Assembly (NCBI RefSeq): GCF_036181745.1
Contig: NZ_CP108080.1
Span: 1,798,001 to 1,862,000, forward strand
Length of the DNA stretch: 64,000 nt
Source: Streptomyces sp. NBC_00259
GTDB lineage: Bacteria; Actinomycetota; Actinomycetes; Streptomycetales; Streptomycetaceae
Direction of reading: 5' to 3'
Shown here: piece by piece, positions 34,198 through 42,731 of the stretch
How positions within the stretch are numbered: the first letter of the stretch is position 1
Layout: the number at the start of each line of letters is the position of its first letter
Made by a program: the position numbers and the translations under genes
Notes under the pieces: generated by a model
What the model saw: the letters and a program-made list of their open reading frames with translations, nothing else
Databases searched by the model: none
What the model was told of the DNA's origin: nothing

Positions 34198-34860
34198 GTG
34201 GATCCGCTGGTGGTCGTCGAGCCGCTGAAGCGGCGGCGCTGCGCCGAGTGCGGGCGGGGGCCGCTGGAGCGGCTCGTCCTGGAGTTCGGCTCACCCCGCT
34301 GCCTGGACTGCGCCGACCTCGGGCATCTGGTCTTCCTGCCGCGCGGGAACGCGGCACTGACCCGACGGTCCCGCGAGGCGAGCTCCCTGTGGGCCGTCGT
34401 CGTACGGCACAACAAGCAGCGCACCCGGTACGAGCGGCAGGGCCTGCTCGTGGAGGAGGCCGCGCTGGCGCGCGCGGAGGAGGCGTGCCTCGCCGACGCG
34501 GAGGTACGGGCGCGGCGCCGGCAGCGGGACGCGGCGCGGCGGGCGGCGGAGGACGTCCGCTTCACGGCCAGGCTCACGGCGGAGATCCTGCGGCTCTTCC
34601 CGTCCTGCCCGCTCGACCGCGCGCTGGACGTCGCGGCGCACACATCGGCGCGGGGCAGCGGACGCGTGGGCCGCACCGCGGCCGGCCGGGCCCTGGACGA
34701 GGGCGCGGTCACGGCGGCGGTGCGGGCTTCCGTACGCCATCTGGACACGCCGTACGACTCGCTGCTCATGCAGGGCGTTCCACGCCACGAGGCTCGCAGA
34801 CGCGTCGCACCGGCCATCGAGGCGAGGCTCACGGCGTGGCGGTGCGAGCGCCGGGCGTAG
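34198..34860 (+). CDS. DUF2293-domain protein with N-terminal zinc-ribbon-like cysteines
   Basis: The 220-aa protein starts at GTG 34198, with GGGAG 4 nt upstream. Residues about 10-45 have two CxxC pairs (RRRCAECGRGP and PRCLDCADL), consistent with a small zinc ribbon. The centre is a long charged helix (RRSREASSLWAVVVRHNKQRTRYERQG, EEACLADAEVRARRRQRDAAR). The C-terminus, from ARLTAEILRLFPSCPLDRAL onward, matches the DUF2293 pattern as I know it. The function is unknown; the architecture suggests nucleic-acid binding. The antisense frame is also open but shows no protein-like pattern. Confidence 0.8.
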   Translation: MDPLVVVEPLKRRRCAECGRGPLERLVLEFGSPRCLDCADLGHLVFLPRGNAALTRRSREASSLWAVVVRHNKQRTRYERQGLLVEEAALARAEEACLADAEVRARRRQRDAARRAAEDVRFTARLTAEILRLFPSCPLDRALDVAAHTSARGSGRVGRTAAGRALDEGAVTAAVRASVRHLDTPYDSLLMQGVPRHEARRRVAPAIEARLTAWRCERRA

Positions 34861-34913
34861 CCCGCGGCGGCCCGGCCCGCGGCGTCCCGACCGCCCGGGG
34901 CCGCCTTCGGGGC

Positions 34914-34952
34914 CGGGCCCTACGCCCTCGATGTCGGGCCCCTACGCCCTCG
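34914..34952. repeat. Direct repeat duplicating the 3' end of the chaplin gene
   Basis: CGGGCCCTACGCCCTCG (34914-34930) recurs as CGGGCCCCTACGCCCTCG (34935-34952). The second copy contains the chaplin stop codon, so the last codons plus stop are duplicated just downstream of the gene. Confidence 0.75.
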
Positions 34953-35553
34953 CGCGGGACCGGCGGTAGAGCACGGCACCGCCCAGGATCAGGGTGGCGG
35001 CGGCCGGGACGGTGAGTCCGATCGTGGACGGCGTGCCGGTCTCGGCCAGGTGGACCGGGCTCTGCTGGGTCGCGCTCTGAACGGCGGGCGCGGGACGGGT
35101 CTTCGGCGGCGTCACCGGCCGCGGCCGGGCCACGGGCTTGACGGAGGAGTTCGAGGAGGAGTTGCCCACGGCCGCGTTACCGATACCGACGACATTCACG
35201 GAGTTGCCCGTGACATTCACCGGAACATCGACGGGCACCTGGATCGCATTGCCGGAGAGGACACCGGGGGAATCCTTCGCGCTGCCCTGGGCGACGGCAC
35301 CGCCACCGCCCCGTCCTTCGTTCTCGCAGCTGTTGCCGGCCGCCGGGTTGAGCAGACCGATCACATTCACGGTGTTGCCGCACACATTCACCGGAACATG
35401 CACCGGGATCTGCACCGTGTTGCCGGAGAGCAGGCCCGGCGATCCGGTCGCGCGTCCCTGCGCGTCCGAGTCGGCGTGGGCGGCCCCGGCCGCGGCGAGG
35501 GCGCCGCCCGTGACCATGACTGCGACCAGACCTGTTCGGCGAATCTGCCTCAT
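34942..35553 (-). CDS. Long chaplin with two chaplin domains and a sortase signal
   Basis: Chaplins are secreted amyloid-forming proteins that coat aerial hyphae and let them break the water surface. The 203-aa precursor has a signal peptide of about 27 residues. Chaplin domain 1 (residues 38-78) has both Cys (58 and 76). Domain 2 (95-135) aligns with it, but Cys58 and Cys76 correspond to Thr114 and Ser132. A Pro-rich wall-spanning linker follows, then LAETG (169-173), a hydrophobic helix and RRSRARA, forming a class E sortase signal. ATG 35553 with AGGA upstream is preferred over a longer frame. It corresponds to the ChpA-C (long) class; which one is not clear. Confidence 0.93.
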   Translation of the reverse strand: MRQIRRTGLVAVMVTGGALAAAGAAHADSDAQGRATGSPGLLSGNTVQIPVHVPVNVCGNTVNVIGLLNPAAGNSCENEGRGGGGAVAQGSAKDSPGVLSGNAIQVPVDVPVNVTGNSVNVVGIGNAAVGNSSSNSSVKPVARPRPVTPPKTRPAPAVQSATQQSPVHLAETGTPSTIGLTVPAAATLILGGAVLYRRSRARA

Positions 35554-35601
35554 GATTCCTGCCTTCCGGAGGATGAACACGGGTGCTCACCCGCACCGAA
35601 A

Positions 35602-35629
35602 ATAACGCGATAGAACCAAACGGGTTATG
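35602..35629 (-). promoter_or_regulatory. Candidate sigma-BldN promoter of the chaplin gene
   Basis: CATAAC (35629-35624), exactly 16 bp, then CGTTAT (35607-35602), about 50 bp before the start codon. This compares with the sigma-BldN pattern CGTAAC-N16-CGTTGA as I recall it (5/6 and 4/6 matches). Chaplin genes are known members of that regulon. Confidence 0.5.
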
Positions 35630-35738
35630 GCCGGTCGGCGAATCACCCCATCGAGTGGACGGCCGTCGAACTGGTCGCCGCATTCCGGGTGTTCACCACG
35701 GAGAATGCCCGCCCGCCGTTCGCCGCGCCCTCCCTCGC

Positions 35739-37088
35739 TCACCCGGTTCCGTAATCCTGGATACGTCGGCCGTGCCCCCGGTCGGTCAATGCGGGGAGCC
35801 TCCGGGCGAGTTCACCGGCGATCTCGTCGACGTCGAGGGTGAGGAGCCTGCGGTCGCGCATCAGGACGCGACCGTCGACGATCGTGGTCAGGACGTCCGC
35901 GGACCGTGCGCTGAAGACGAGGGCCGCGGCGATGTCATGGAGCGGGCGCAGGTGCGGTCCGCTCAGGTCCACCAGGATCAGATCCGCGCGCCGCCCCGGT
36001 GCGAGAGCGCCGGCCCGCTCGCCGAGCCCGGCGACCCGCGCGCTCTGTGTGGTCGCGTGGTCCAGCGCCTGGCGTGCCGTCAGCCAGCGCGGGTCCTTCT
36101 CCGCCGACTTCTGCACGAGCGCGGTGAGCGTCATGCTCTCCCACACGTCGAGCGTGTTGTTGGACGCCGCTCCGTCCGTGGCCAGGCCGACGGGGATGCC
36201 GAGCGAACTCAGCGCCCTGATGGGCGTCGTGTCCCAGCCGAACTTCAGGTAGCCCTTGGGCGCGGTCGCGATCCCGATCCGGCCCGTCGCCCGCGCGAGC
36301 ACCGCGAGGTCGCTGTCGACGATGCCGGTGCCGTGCGCGACGAGGAGGTCCACATCGAGCAGTCCGGTGCGGTGGAGGGTCTCGACGGGTGTGCGGCCGT
36401 ACCGCTCGAGGCTGCTGTCCGTCTGGGCGCGGTTCTCGGCGGCGTGGATGTGGACGGGCAGTCCGTGCTCGCGCGCCAGTTCGGCGGTGGCCTCCAGATC
36501 GGCGTCGTCGACGGTGTACGGGGCGTGCGGCGCCAGGGTGGTGGTGATCCGGCCGTCCGCGTCACCGTCCCTGCGCAGCGCGAAGTCGAGGGAGCGCTCG
36601 CGTCCTTCGGCTCCCTGGCTGGAGAAATAGGCCCAGCCGAGGCTCGCCCGCAGCCCGCTGCGGGCGACGGCGTCGGCGACCCGGTCCATCGAGAAGTAGT
36701 GGTCGGCGAAGGCGGTGACCCCGCCGCGGATCATCTCGGCACAGGCGAGCAGCGCGCCGAGCTCCACCACCTCGTCGGTGAGGTTGCTCTCGATGGGCCA
36801 GATCCAGTCGTTGAACCACTCCTCGACGGGCACGTCCTCCGCGATGCCGCGCAGGGCGACCATGGGCGCGTGGGTGTGGCAGTTGATCAGTCCGGGCATG
36901 GCCAACCGGCCGCGGGCGTCGATGCGTTCATGCGCGGGCAGCGCGGCCGCGGTCACGGCGCTGGTGACGTCCGTGATGGCTCCGTCGCGGACGACGACGG
37001 CGCTGTCCTCCTCGAACCGGATCGTGCCGTCCTGGCCGTGCACGAGCACCGTGCACCCTTCGACGACGAGATCCGCGGGCTCGGCCAT
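35739..37088 (-). CDS. Amidohydrolase / aminohydrolase (SAH deaminase-like)
   Basis: This is a cytosolic metal-dependent hydrolase of 449 aa in the TrzN/MtaD/8-oxoguanine deaminase branch. The metal ligands are visible: LINCHTHAPMVALRG (HxH near residue 70), HIHAAENRAQTDSS, VAHGTGIVDSDL and the Asp in LATDGAASNNTLDVWE. The ending GALAPGRRADLILVDLSG is typical of this superfamily. The order HTHAPM...HAAEN resembles S-adenosylhomocysteine/5'-methylthioadenosine deaminases, but cyclic-amidine substrates vary and cannot be fixed here. ATG 37088 follows AGGGGGGG. It stands alone between the chaplin and the SWIM gene. Confidence 0.88.
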   Translation of the reverse strand: MAEPADLVVEGCTVLVHGQDGTIRFEEDSAVVVRDGAITDVTSAVTAAALPAHERIDARGRLAMPGLINCHTHAPMVALRGIAEDVPVEEWFNDWIWPIESNLTDEVVELGALLACAEMIRGGVTAFADHYFSMDRVADAVARSGLRASLGWAYFSSQGAEGRERSLDFALRRDGDADGRITTTLAPHAPYTVDDADLEATAELAREHGLPVHIHAAENRAQTDSSLERYGRTPVETLHRTGLLDVDLLVAHGTGIVDSDLAVLARATGRIGIATAPKGYLKFGWDTTPIRALSSLGIPVGLATDGAASNNTLDVWESMTLTALVQKSAEKDPRWLTARQALDHATTQSARVAGLGERAGALAPGRRADLILVDLSGPHLRPLHDIAAALVFSARSADVLTTIVDGRVLMRDRRLLTLDVDEIAGELARRLPALTDRGHGRRIQDYGTG

Positions 37089-37145
37089 CAGGCCCCCCCT
37101 TCGCTGGGTGGTCGGCCCGGCCGAGCCTAGCGGCCGGGCTGTCGG

Positions 37146-38555
37146 TCAGCGTCCGAGAAGTGTGGTGAGCGCCCCCACCGGGTCCTCGTCGGGTATGCCT
37201 CGGGGCCACCAGTCGTCACGGCCGGGGTCCGACTCGTACCCGTACCACAACCCGTCCCGGCCCAGGCGCAGTTGGAGGGACGGGGTGGAGAGGCGGTTGC
37301 GCCGGGGTCGGAAGTGCGGGAAGTCCGCGGCGATCAGGGCCGGCCGAGCCCGGTCGAACGGGCCGGCCGGGGGGTCCCACTCGTCCTCCAGCGCGGCCAG
37401 GCCCGCACGGCCTCCCTGGCGCCAGGCGGCCACGGCGCGGGCGAGGTCGGTGGGGGTACGGCCGGTGGCGCGGGCGAGTGCCGTGTACAGGGCGCGGGTG
37501 GACGCGGTGAGACCGGAGCCGGGGTGGGCGGCGGCCAGCCGGACCGCGTCCTGCCAGGCGCTGAGGCCGGCGATGGGGTCGTGGCCGGTGTGCAGGGTGG
37601 TGTGGGCACGGGCCGAGGCCTCGGAGGCGAGGAGGTCGAGGGCGAGCGGATCGAGGGGGGCATACCCCGGGCCGGAGGCCGCGGGGGCGTCGGCCACGCC
37701 CGCGGCCCGCGGGTAGACCGGTGGGCGCCCGGGGTGCGCCGGAACGGGCAGCGGGGGCGGGAGCGGTGGCAGCGTGCGCGGGGCGAGGGCGTCACGCGCG
37801 CGGACCGTCGCGAGGGCGGGCGCGCCGCCGTGCCCCTCGTCCGGGCCCGCTCCGGTGCTCCGCCCCGCCTCGCTCCCGTCGGCCGGGCTCCGTGCCGCGC
37901 TGCCGCGTTCCGCAGCGGCGCGGGTCGCGTTGCGGCGGGTGAGCTCGGCGAGAACCTCCTGCTCGCCGCGGCCGCGCATGAGGAACAGCACGAACGGGTC
38001 CTCGTCGAGGATCCTGGCCGTCTGATAGCAGAGGGCGGCCGCGTGCTTGCAGGGGAACCCGTCGTCGGGGCACGAGCAGTCGGGGATCAGATCGCCGGGG
38101 ACGGGCAGCAGATCGGCGGCGTTGGCCAGGGCGTGCGGAACGTCCTTGTCGAGCAGGGCCGCGATGTGATCGGGCCGGGCGGCGGCGGTGTCCAGGAGCC
38201 GCTCCCAGTCGTCGTCCCCGAGGGGCCGCAGCCGGATCTCCGCACGGTAGGGACGCGGCCGGGAGCCGTGGACATACGCCACGACCCTGCCGGGCGTGAC
38301 GGTGATCGCGTCGACCTGGCCGCGTCCCGCGTAGGCGCGGCCGCGGGCGAGGCGGGCCGGGTCCAGGGCCGTGTCCTCCAGCGCCTCGACCCAGGCGTTG
38401 CCCCACCAGGACGCGGCGAGGGTCTCGTCGCCGGAGCGCGGGGCGAGGGCGGGGAACGTGCGCCGCCGGTCGTCGGCCCTGCTCGGCGACGCGCGGCCGG
38501 GCCGGTCCGTGCGACGGGCGGCCGGCCCGGGGCGACCGGATGACGCGGGGCTCAT
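37146..38555 (-). CDS. SWIM zinc-finger protein, coupled to an SNF2 helicase
   Basis: The 469-aa cytosolic protein has a basic N-terminus. The region WWGNAWVEALEDTALDPARLARGRAYAGRG is typical of bacterial SWIM proteins, and the SWIM motif CSCPDDGFPCKH (CxCx..CxH) lies near residues 155-167. The last 300 residues have a Pro/Ala-rich linker and helical repeats (ARAHTTLHTGHDPIAGLSAW, RPRRNRLSTPSLQLRLG). SWIM domains are predicted to bind DNA or protein. Its ATG overlaps the SNF2 stop by 4 nt (ATGA) and its ribosome-binding site GAGGAGG is inside the helicase gene, so the two are translated together. Confidence 0.9.
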   Translation of the reverse strand: MSPASSGRPGPAARRTDRPGRASPSRADDRRRTFPALAPRSGDETLAASWWGNAWVEALEDTALDPARLARGRAYAGRGQVDAITVTPGRVVAYVHGSRPRPYRAEIRLRPLGDDDWERLLDTAAARPDHIAALLDKDVPHALANAADLLPVPGDLIPDCSCPDDGFPCKHAAALCYQTARILDEDPFVLFLMRGRGEQEVLAELTRRNATRAAAERGSAARSPADGSEAGRSTGAGPDEGHGGAPALATVRARDALAPRTLPPLPPPLPVPAHPGRPPVYPRAAGVADAPAASGPGYAPLDPLALDLLASEASARAHTTLHTGHDPIAGLSAWQDAVRLAAAHPGSGLTASTRALYTALARATGRTPTDLARAVAAWRQGGRAGLAALEDEWDPPAGPFDRARPALIAADFPHFRPRRNRLSTPSLQLRLGRDGLWYGYESDPGRDDWWPRGIPDEDPVGALTTLLGR

Positions 38556-41428
38556 GACGGCCTCCTCAGGGAGACGAGATCGGCCAGCTCCCGGTCGGTG
38601 AGCTCGGTCAGCGCGGCCTCACCGGAGCCGAGCACCGCGTCCGCGAGCGCCCGCTTGGCGAGCAGCATCTCGGCGATGCGGTCCTCGACGGTGCCTTCGG
38701 CGATGAGGCGGTGGACCTGGACCGGCTGGGTCTGGCCGATGCGATAGGCCCGGTCGGTCGCCTGGTCCTCCACCGCCGGGTTCCACCAGCGGTCGTAGTG
38801 GACGACATGGCCGGCGCGGGTCAGGTTCAGCCCGGTGCCCGCGGCCTTCAGCGAGAGGATGAAGACGGGGACCTCGCCGGACTGGAAGCGGTCCACCATC
38901 CTGTCCCGCTCCGGCACGGGGGTGGCGCCGTGCAGCAGCTGGGAGGGGATCGCTCGGGACGTGAGATGGGCGGAGATGAGCCGCGCCATCGACACGTACT
39001 GGGTGAAGACCAGCACGGAGCCGTCCTCGGCGAGGATCGTGCCGAGCAGTTCGTCGAGCAGGGCGAGCTTGCCCGAGCGGGCGGTGAGCCGGGCGCCGTC
39101 CTCCTTCAGATACTGCGCCGGGTGGTTGCAGATCTGCTTGAGCGAGGTGAGCAGCTTCATGATCAGCCCGCGGCGTGCGATGCCTTCGGCGGTCTCGATC
39201 TGCGCCATCGTCTCGCGCACGACCGCCTCGTACAGCGACGCCTGTTCACGGGTCAGCGGCACGGGATGGTCGGACTCGGTCTTGGGCGGCAGCTCCGGCA
39301 CGATGCCGGGGTCGCTCTTCTTCCGCCGCAGCAGGAAGGGGCGCACGAGACGGGAGAGGCGCTCGACGGCCTCCTCGTTCTCGACGTGCTCGTTGTTCTC
39401 GACGGCGCGGGCGTGGCGGGCGCGGAAGGACTTCAGCGGGCCGAGCAGCCCAGGGGTGGTCCAGTCGAGGAGGGACCAGAGCTCGGAGAGGTTGTTCTCC
39501 ACGGGGGTGCCGGTGAGGGCGACGCGGGCCGGTGCGGGGATGGTGCGCAGGGCCCTGGCGGTCGCGGAGAAGGGATTCTTGACGTGCTGCGCCTCGTCCG
39601 CGACGACCATGTCCCACTCGCGGGCGGCGAGGTCTTCGGCGCTCGTACGCATCGTGCCGTAGGTGGTGAGGACGAAGCCGCCGGGTCCGGTGTCGAGGTC
39701 GCGCTCCTGGCCGTGGAAGCGGCGCACGGGCACTCCGGGCGCGAACCGGGTGATCTCCCGCTGCCAGTTGCCCAGCAGGGAGGCCGGGCAGACGACGAGT
39801 GTGGGCGCGGTGCGGCCGCGGTGCTCGGCGCGGTGCAGATGGAGCGCGATGACCGTGACGGTCTTGCCGAGGCCCATGTCGTCGGCGAGGCAGCCGCCGA
39901 GGCCGAGTGAGGTCATGAGGTCCAGCCAGGCGAGACCGCGCAGCTGGTAGTCGCGCAGGGTGGCGTCGAGGCCTGTGGGCCGGGCGAGGACGGCGGGGCC
40001 CTCGGTGAGGCGGTCGCGCAGGGCGGCCAGGGCGCCCTCGGGGACGGCTTCGACGGTCTCGCCGTCCACCTCGGCGGTGCCGGTGAGCGCCACGGCCAGC
40101 GCGTCGACCGGCCCCAGCAGCCCCAGCTCCCGCTTGCGTGCCTTGCGTACGAGATCCGGGTCGACCACCACCCACTGGTCGCGCAGCCGCACGACAGGGC
40201 GGTGCGATTCGGCGAGCGCGTCCATCTCGCGCTCGGTGAGCGGGTCTCCGTCCAGCGCCAGCTGCCAGTTGAAGCGGAGGAGCTGCTCGCTGTCGAAGAA
40301 CGGGGTGCCGTCGGTGGCGGAGCCGGGCGCGGGCGAGCGGACGACCGCGGCCGCGCTGAGCGTCCTGGCGAGCTCCCTGGGCCAGTGCACGGCGACCCCC
40401 GCGGCGCCGAGCCGGGCGGCGGCCTCGCCCAGCAGTTCGTACAGCTCGTCCTCGGTGAGCGGCAGCACGTCGGGGACGTCGCGCTCCATGAGCCGGCCGA
40501 GCGGGGGCCAGACGCGGGCCGCGCGGCGCAGCGCGAGCACGGCGTCGATCCGGGCGCGCGGCCCGAAGTGGTCATCGCCCTCGCCCGCCCACAGCCGGGC
40601 CGCGTCGAGGATCACGGTCGGGTCGGCGAGGCTGTGGACCTGCACGAGCGCGGCGCCCGCCTGCCGCTCGTCGCCGCCCTCCTCGCCGAGGTCGAACAGC
40701 TCGTACGCGGAGAGGTCGAGGCGGAGCGAGATCCGTACGCCCGCGTCCATCCCGGCGGCGGCCTCCGCCGCCCACTCCCGGGCGCCCGGCAGATGCTGCG
40801 GCGCCGTGGCGGCGAACGGCCGGCCCGCGGCGTGCTCGGCGGCGGGGGTGCGGGGCAGGGTGTCCGCGACCGCGTCCAGGAACGACCTGATCAGCGCCTC
40901 GGGCTCGGGCAGCCGGAGCGGGCGCGGACCGGGCAGCGGCGTGGCGTGCGCCTCGTACGGCATGGCGGCGGCGATGGCGCGGAGGTGGGCGATGTCGTCG
41001 GCGTCGAGCGGGCCGGCCCGCCAGGCGTCGTGGTCGGTGGGCGTCAGCCCGGGCAGCAGCCTGCCTCGCGCGGCGAGGTGCAGGGCGTGCAGGGCGGCGG
41101 CGCCCCAGGAGGCGGTGGCGGGGTGTGCCGCCGCGTCGTGCCGGGCGCGCGCGAGCAGGGGCACGGCCTCGGCGACGGACAGCAGCACCGCGGGCACGGT
41201 GCGGCCGCGGACCCCGGCTCCGTGCTGCCGTACGACGGTGATCTCACCGGAGACGCCCGGGGTCCCGTCCCCGTCGGGCGCCGGCAGTCCGTCCGGGCTC
41301 CAGAAGGCGACCCGCCCGTCCCGGGGCAGCGCGGCCGGAAGGAACACCGCGGCACGGGTGTGCAGCATGCGTGGGTCGCCTCCCTCCCCGACGGGTCGTG
41401 CCAGGCGCACGCCGACTCGGAGCGCCAT
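38552..41428 (-). CDS. SNF2-family DEAD-like helicase/translocase
   Basis: The 958-aa protein has a roughly 480-residue N-terminal region of bacterial SNF2 type, then the Swi2/Snf2 motor. Visible motifs are CLADDMGLGKTVTVIALHL (Walker A, near residue 512), TLVVCPASLLGNWQREI, MVVADEAQHVKNP (motif II DEAQ), ALTGTPVENNLSELW, then VLVFTQYVSMARLIS, LKAAGTGLNLT, HYDRWWNPAVEDQATDRAYRIGQ. It is predicted to move on double-stranded DNA and remodel bound proteins. The coupled SWIM protein is its likely partner. No nuclease or restriction gene is adjacent. An alternative start is the ATG of MLHTRAAVFLPA, 20 codons in. Confidence 0.93.
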   Translation of the reverse strand: MALRVGVRLARPVGEGGDPRMLHTRAAVFLPAALPRDGRVAFWSPDGLPAPDGDGTPGVSGEITVVRQHGAGVRGRTVPAVLLSVAEAVPLLARARHDAAAHPATASWGAAALHALHLAARGRLLPGLTPTDHDAWRAGPLDADDIAHLRAIAAAMPYEAHATPLPGPRPLRLPEPEALIRSFLDAVADTLPRTPAAEHAAGRPFAATAPQHLPGAREWAAEAAAGMDAGVRISLRLDLSAYELFDLGEEGGDERQAGAALVQVHSLADPTVILDAARLWAGEGDDHFGPRARIDAVLALRRAARVWPPLGRLMERDVPDVLPLTEDELYELLGEAAARLGAAGVAVHWPRELARTLSAAAVVRSPAPGSATDGTPFFDSEQLLRFNWQLALDGDPLTEREMDALAESHRPVVRLRDQWVVVDPDLVRKARKRELGLLGPVDALAVALTGTAEVDGETVEAVPEGALAALRDRLTEGPAVLARPTGLDATLRDYQLRGLAWLDLMTSLGLGGCLADDMGLGKTVTVIALHLHRAEHRGRTAPTLVVCPASLLGNWQREITRFAPGVPVRRFHGQERDLDTGPGGFVLTTYGTMRTSAEDLAAREWDMVVADEAQHVKNPFSATARALRTIPAPARVALTGTPVENNLSELWSLLDWTTPGLLGPLKSFRARHARAVENNEHVENEEAVERLSRLVRPFLLRRKKSDPGIVPELPPKTESDHPVPLTREQASLYEAVVRETMAQIETAEGIARRGLIMKLLTSLKQICNHPAQYLKEDGARLTARSGKLALLDELLGTILAEDGSVLVFTQYVSMARLISAHLTSRAIPSQLLHGATPVPERDRMVDRFQSGEVPVFILSLKAAGTGLNLTRAGHVVHYDRWWNPAVEDQATDRAYRIGQTQPVQVHRLIAEGTVEDRIAEMLLAKRALADAVLGSGEAALTELTDRELADLVSLRRPS

Positions 41429-41562
41429 GGATCCACGACCTTACGGGCAGGCTCTGACAACGCCGCTGACCTGCGGCGCAGCACCCGGTTCGCCGCCGCC
41501 CGAGGGCCCTGCCGCCGGCAACCGGTCCGGTCGGGCCGCCCTTGCGGCGACGCGCCGTCTCC

Positions 41563-42525
41563 CTACCGGGGCCCGTCGCCGAGGGATTCGTGGCCTCCGT
41601 GTGCCGGGTCGCTCAGGGCCGCGGGGCTTTCCGGGACGACCGGCAGCGGGCCGCTCGCCATGGTCGGGATCGCCGTCGAGTTCGTCGTCGAGTTCGTCGC
41701 CGGCGCGTTCGTCAGTGGTGGCTTCTCCGGTGGTTCCTCCTGGCGCCGCTCCGGCTGCGGGGCGGGCTGCGCGCCCCGTTCCAGGAAGCGCAGCAGCTCC
41801 ACCGGAATGGGGAGCACCAGGGTGGAGTTCTTCTCCGCGGCCACCGCCATCACGGTCTGCAACAGGCGCAGTTGCAGGGCGGAGGGCGTGTCGGCCATCT
41901 GGCGCGCCGCCTCGGCCAGCTTCTTGGACGCCTGGAGTTCCGCGTCCGCGTTGATGACCCGGGCCCGCCGTTCCCGGTCCGCCTCCGCCTGGCGCGCCAT
42001 CGAGCGTTTCATCGTCTCGGGCAGCGAGACGTCCTTGATCTCCACACGGTCGACGCTCACGCCCCATCCGAGGGCGGGGCTGTCGATCATCAGCTCGAGG
42101 CCCTGGTTGAGCTTCTCCCGGTTGGACAGGAGGTCGTCCAGCTCGCTCTTTCCGATGATCGACCGCAGCGATGTCTGGGCCATCTGCGAGACGGCGAACC
42201 GGTAGTCCTCGACCGTGACGAGCGCGTCGGCGGCGTCCACCACCTTGAAGTAGACGACGGCGTCCACCCTGACGGTGACGTTGTCCCTGCTGATGCCCTC
42301 CTGTGCGGGCACCGGCATCGTCACGATCTGCATGTTCACCTTGTGCAGCCGGTCCACGATCGGAACGATCATGGTGAATCCGGGTCCGCGCACGCGGCCC
42401 CGGAGCCGGCCGAGGCGGAACACCACGCCTCGTTCGTACTGCTTGATGACCCTGGCCGCGGCCAGGCCGTACACGACGCACGCGGTCCCTGCCGCGAATC
42501 CCGCCGCCACCAGCTCTTCGACCAT
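41563..42525 (-). CDS. SPFH/Band 7 (slipin-type) membrane protein
   Basis: The 320-aa protein has an N-terminal membrane anchor (LVAAGFAAGTACVVYGLAA) followed by the slipin/stomatin SPFH domain (IKQYERGVVFRLGRLRGRVR, GFTMIVPIVDRLHKVNMQIVTMPVPAQEGISRDNVTVRVDAV shortened here in reading, ALGWGVSVDRVEIKDVSLPE). A coiled-coil region (QAEADRERRARVINADAELQ) follows and then a disordered Pro/Thr/Asn-rich tail of about 70 residues. Such proteins form membrane microdomain scaffolds. The usual NfeD partner is not adjacent. ATG 42525 has AGGGGG 7-8 nt upstream and fits the family start. It is divergent from a small lipoprotein. Confidence 0.92.
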   Translation of the reverse strand: MVEELVAAGFAAGTACVVYGLAAARVIKQYERGVVFRLGRLRGRVRGPGFTMIVPIVDRLHKVNMQIVTMPVPAQEGISRDNVTVRVDAVVYFKVVDAADALVTVEDYRFAVSQMAQTSLRSIIGKSELDDLLSNREKLNQGLELMIDSPALGWGVSVDRVEIKDVSLPETMKRSMARQAEADRERRARVINADAELQASKKLAEAARQMADTPSALQLRLLQTVMAVAAEKNSTLVLPIPVELLRFLERGAQPAPQPERRQEEPPEKPPLTNAPATNSTTNSTAIPTMASGPLPVVPESPAALSDPAHGGHESLGDGPR

Positions 42526-42731
42526 CACTGCACCCCCTGCAGTCCCTGCGTCCGGGAGTTTCGGTCTCTGACTCAACGGTATGGCTGATTTCAACGGTAT
42601 TCCTGTCCCGACCCGTGGTCGAGCGTCGCGCACCGCCCGGATCCCCTGAGCGGACGCGCATGGCGTGCGAACCCCGCCGGACGTCCGGCAGGGTTCTGAG
42701 CACGAGTCCGCATCACAGACGAGGACGAGCC

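Noticed and set aside
34152..34832. A minus-strand frame of 226 codons opposite the DUF2293 gene.
   Set aside because: The plus-strand product has paired CxxC motifs, a good ribosome-binding site and the DUF2293 pattern; the antisense product is Ser/Arg/Ala-rich noise.
37146..41428. SNF2 plus SWIM considered as part of a DISARM- or Dnd-like defence system.
   Set aside because: No methylase, phospholipase D, nuclease or dnd gene is adjacent, and the flanking genes are ordinary chromosomal genes.
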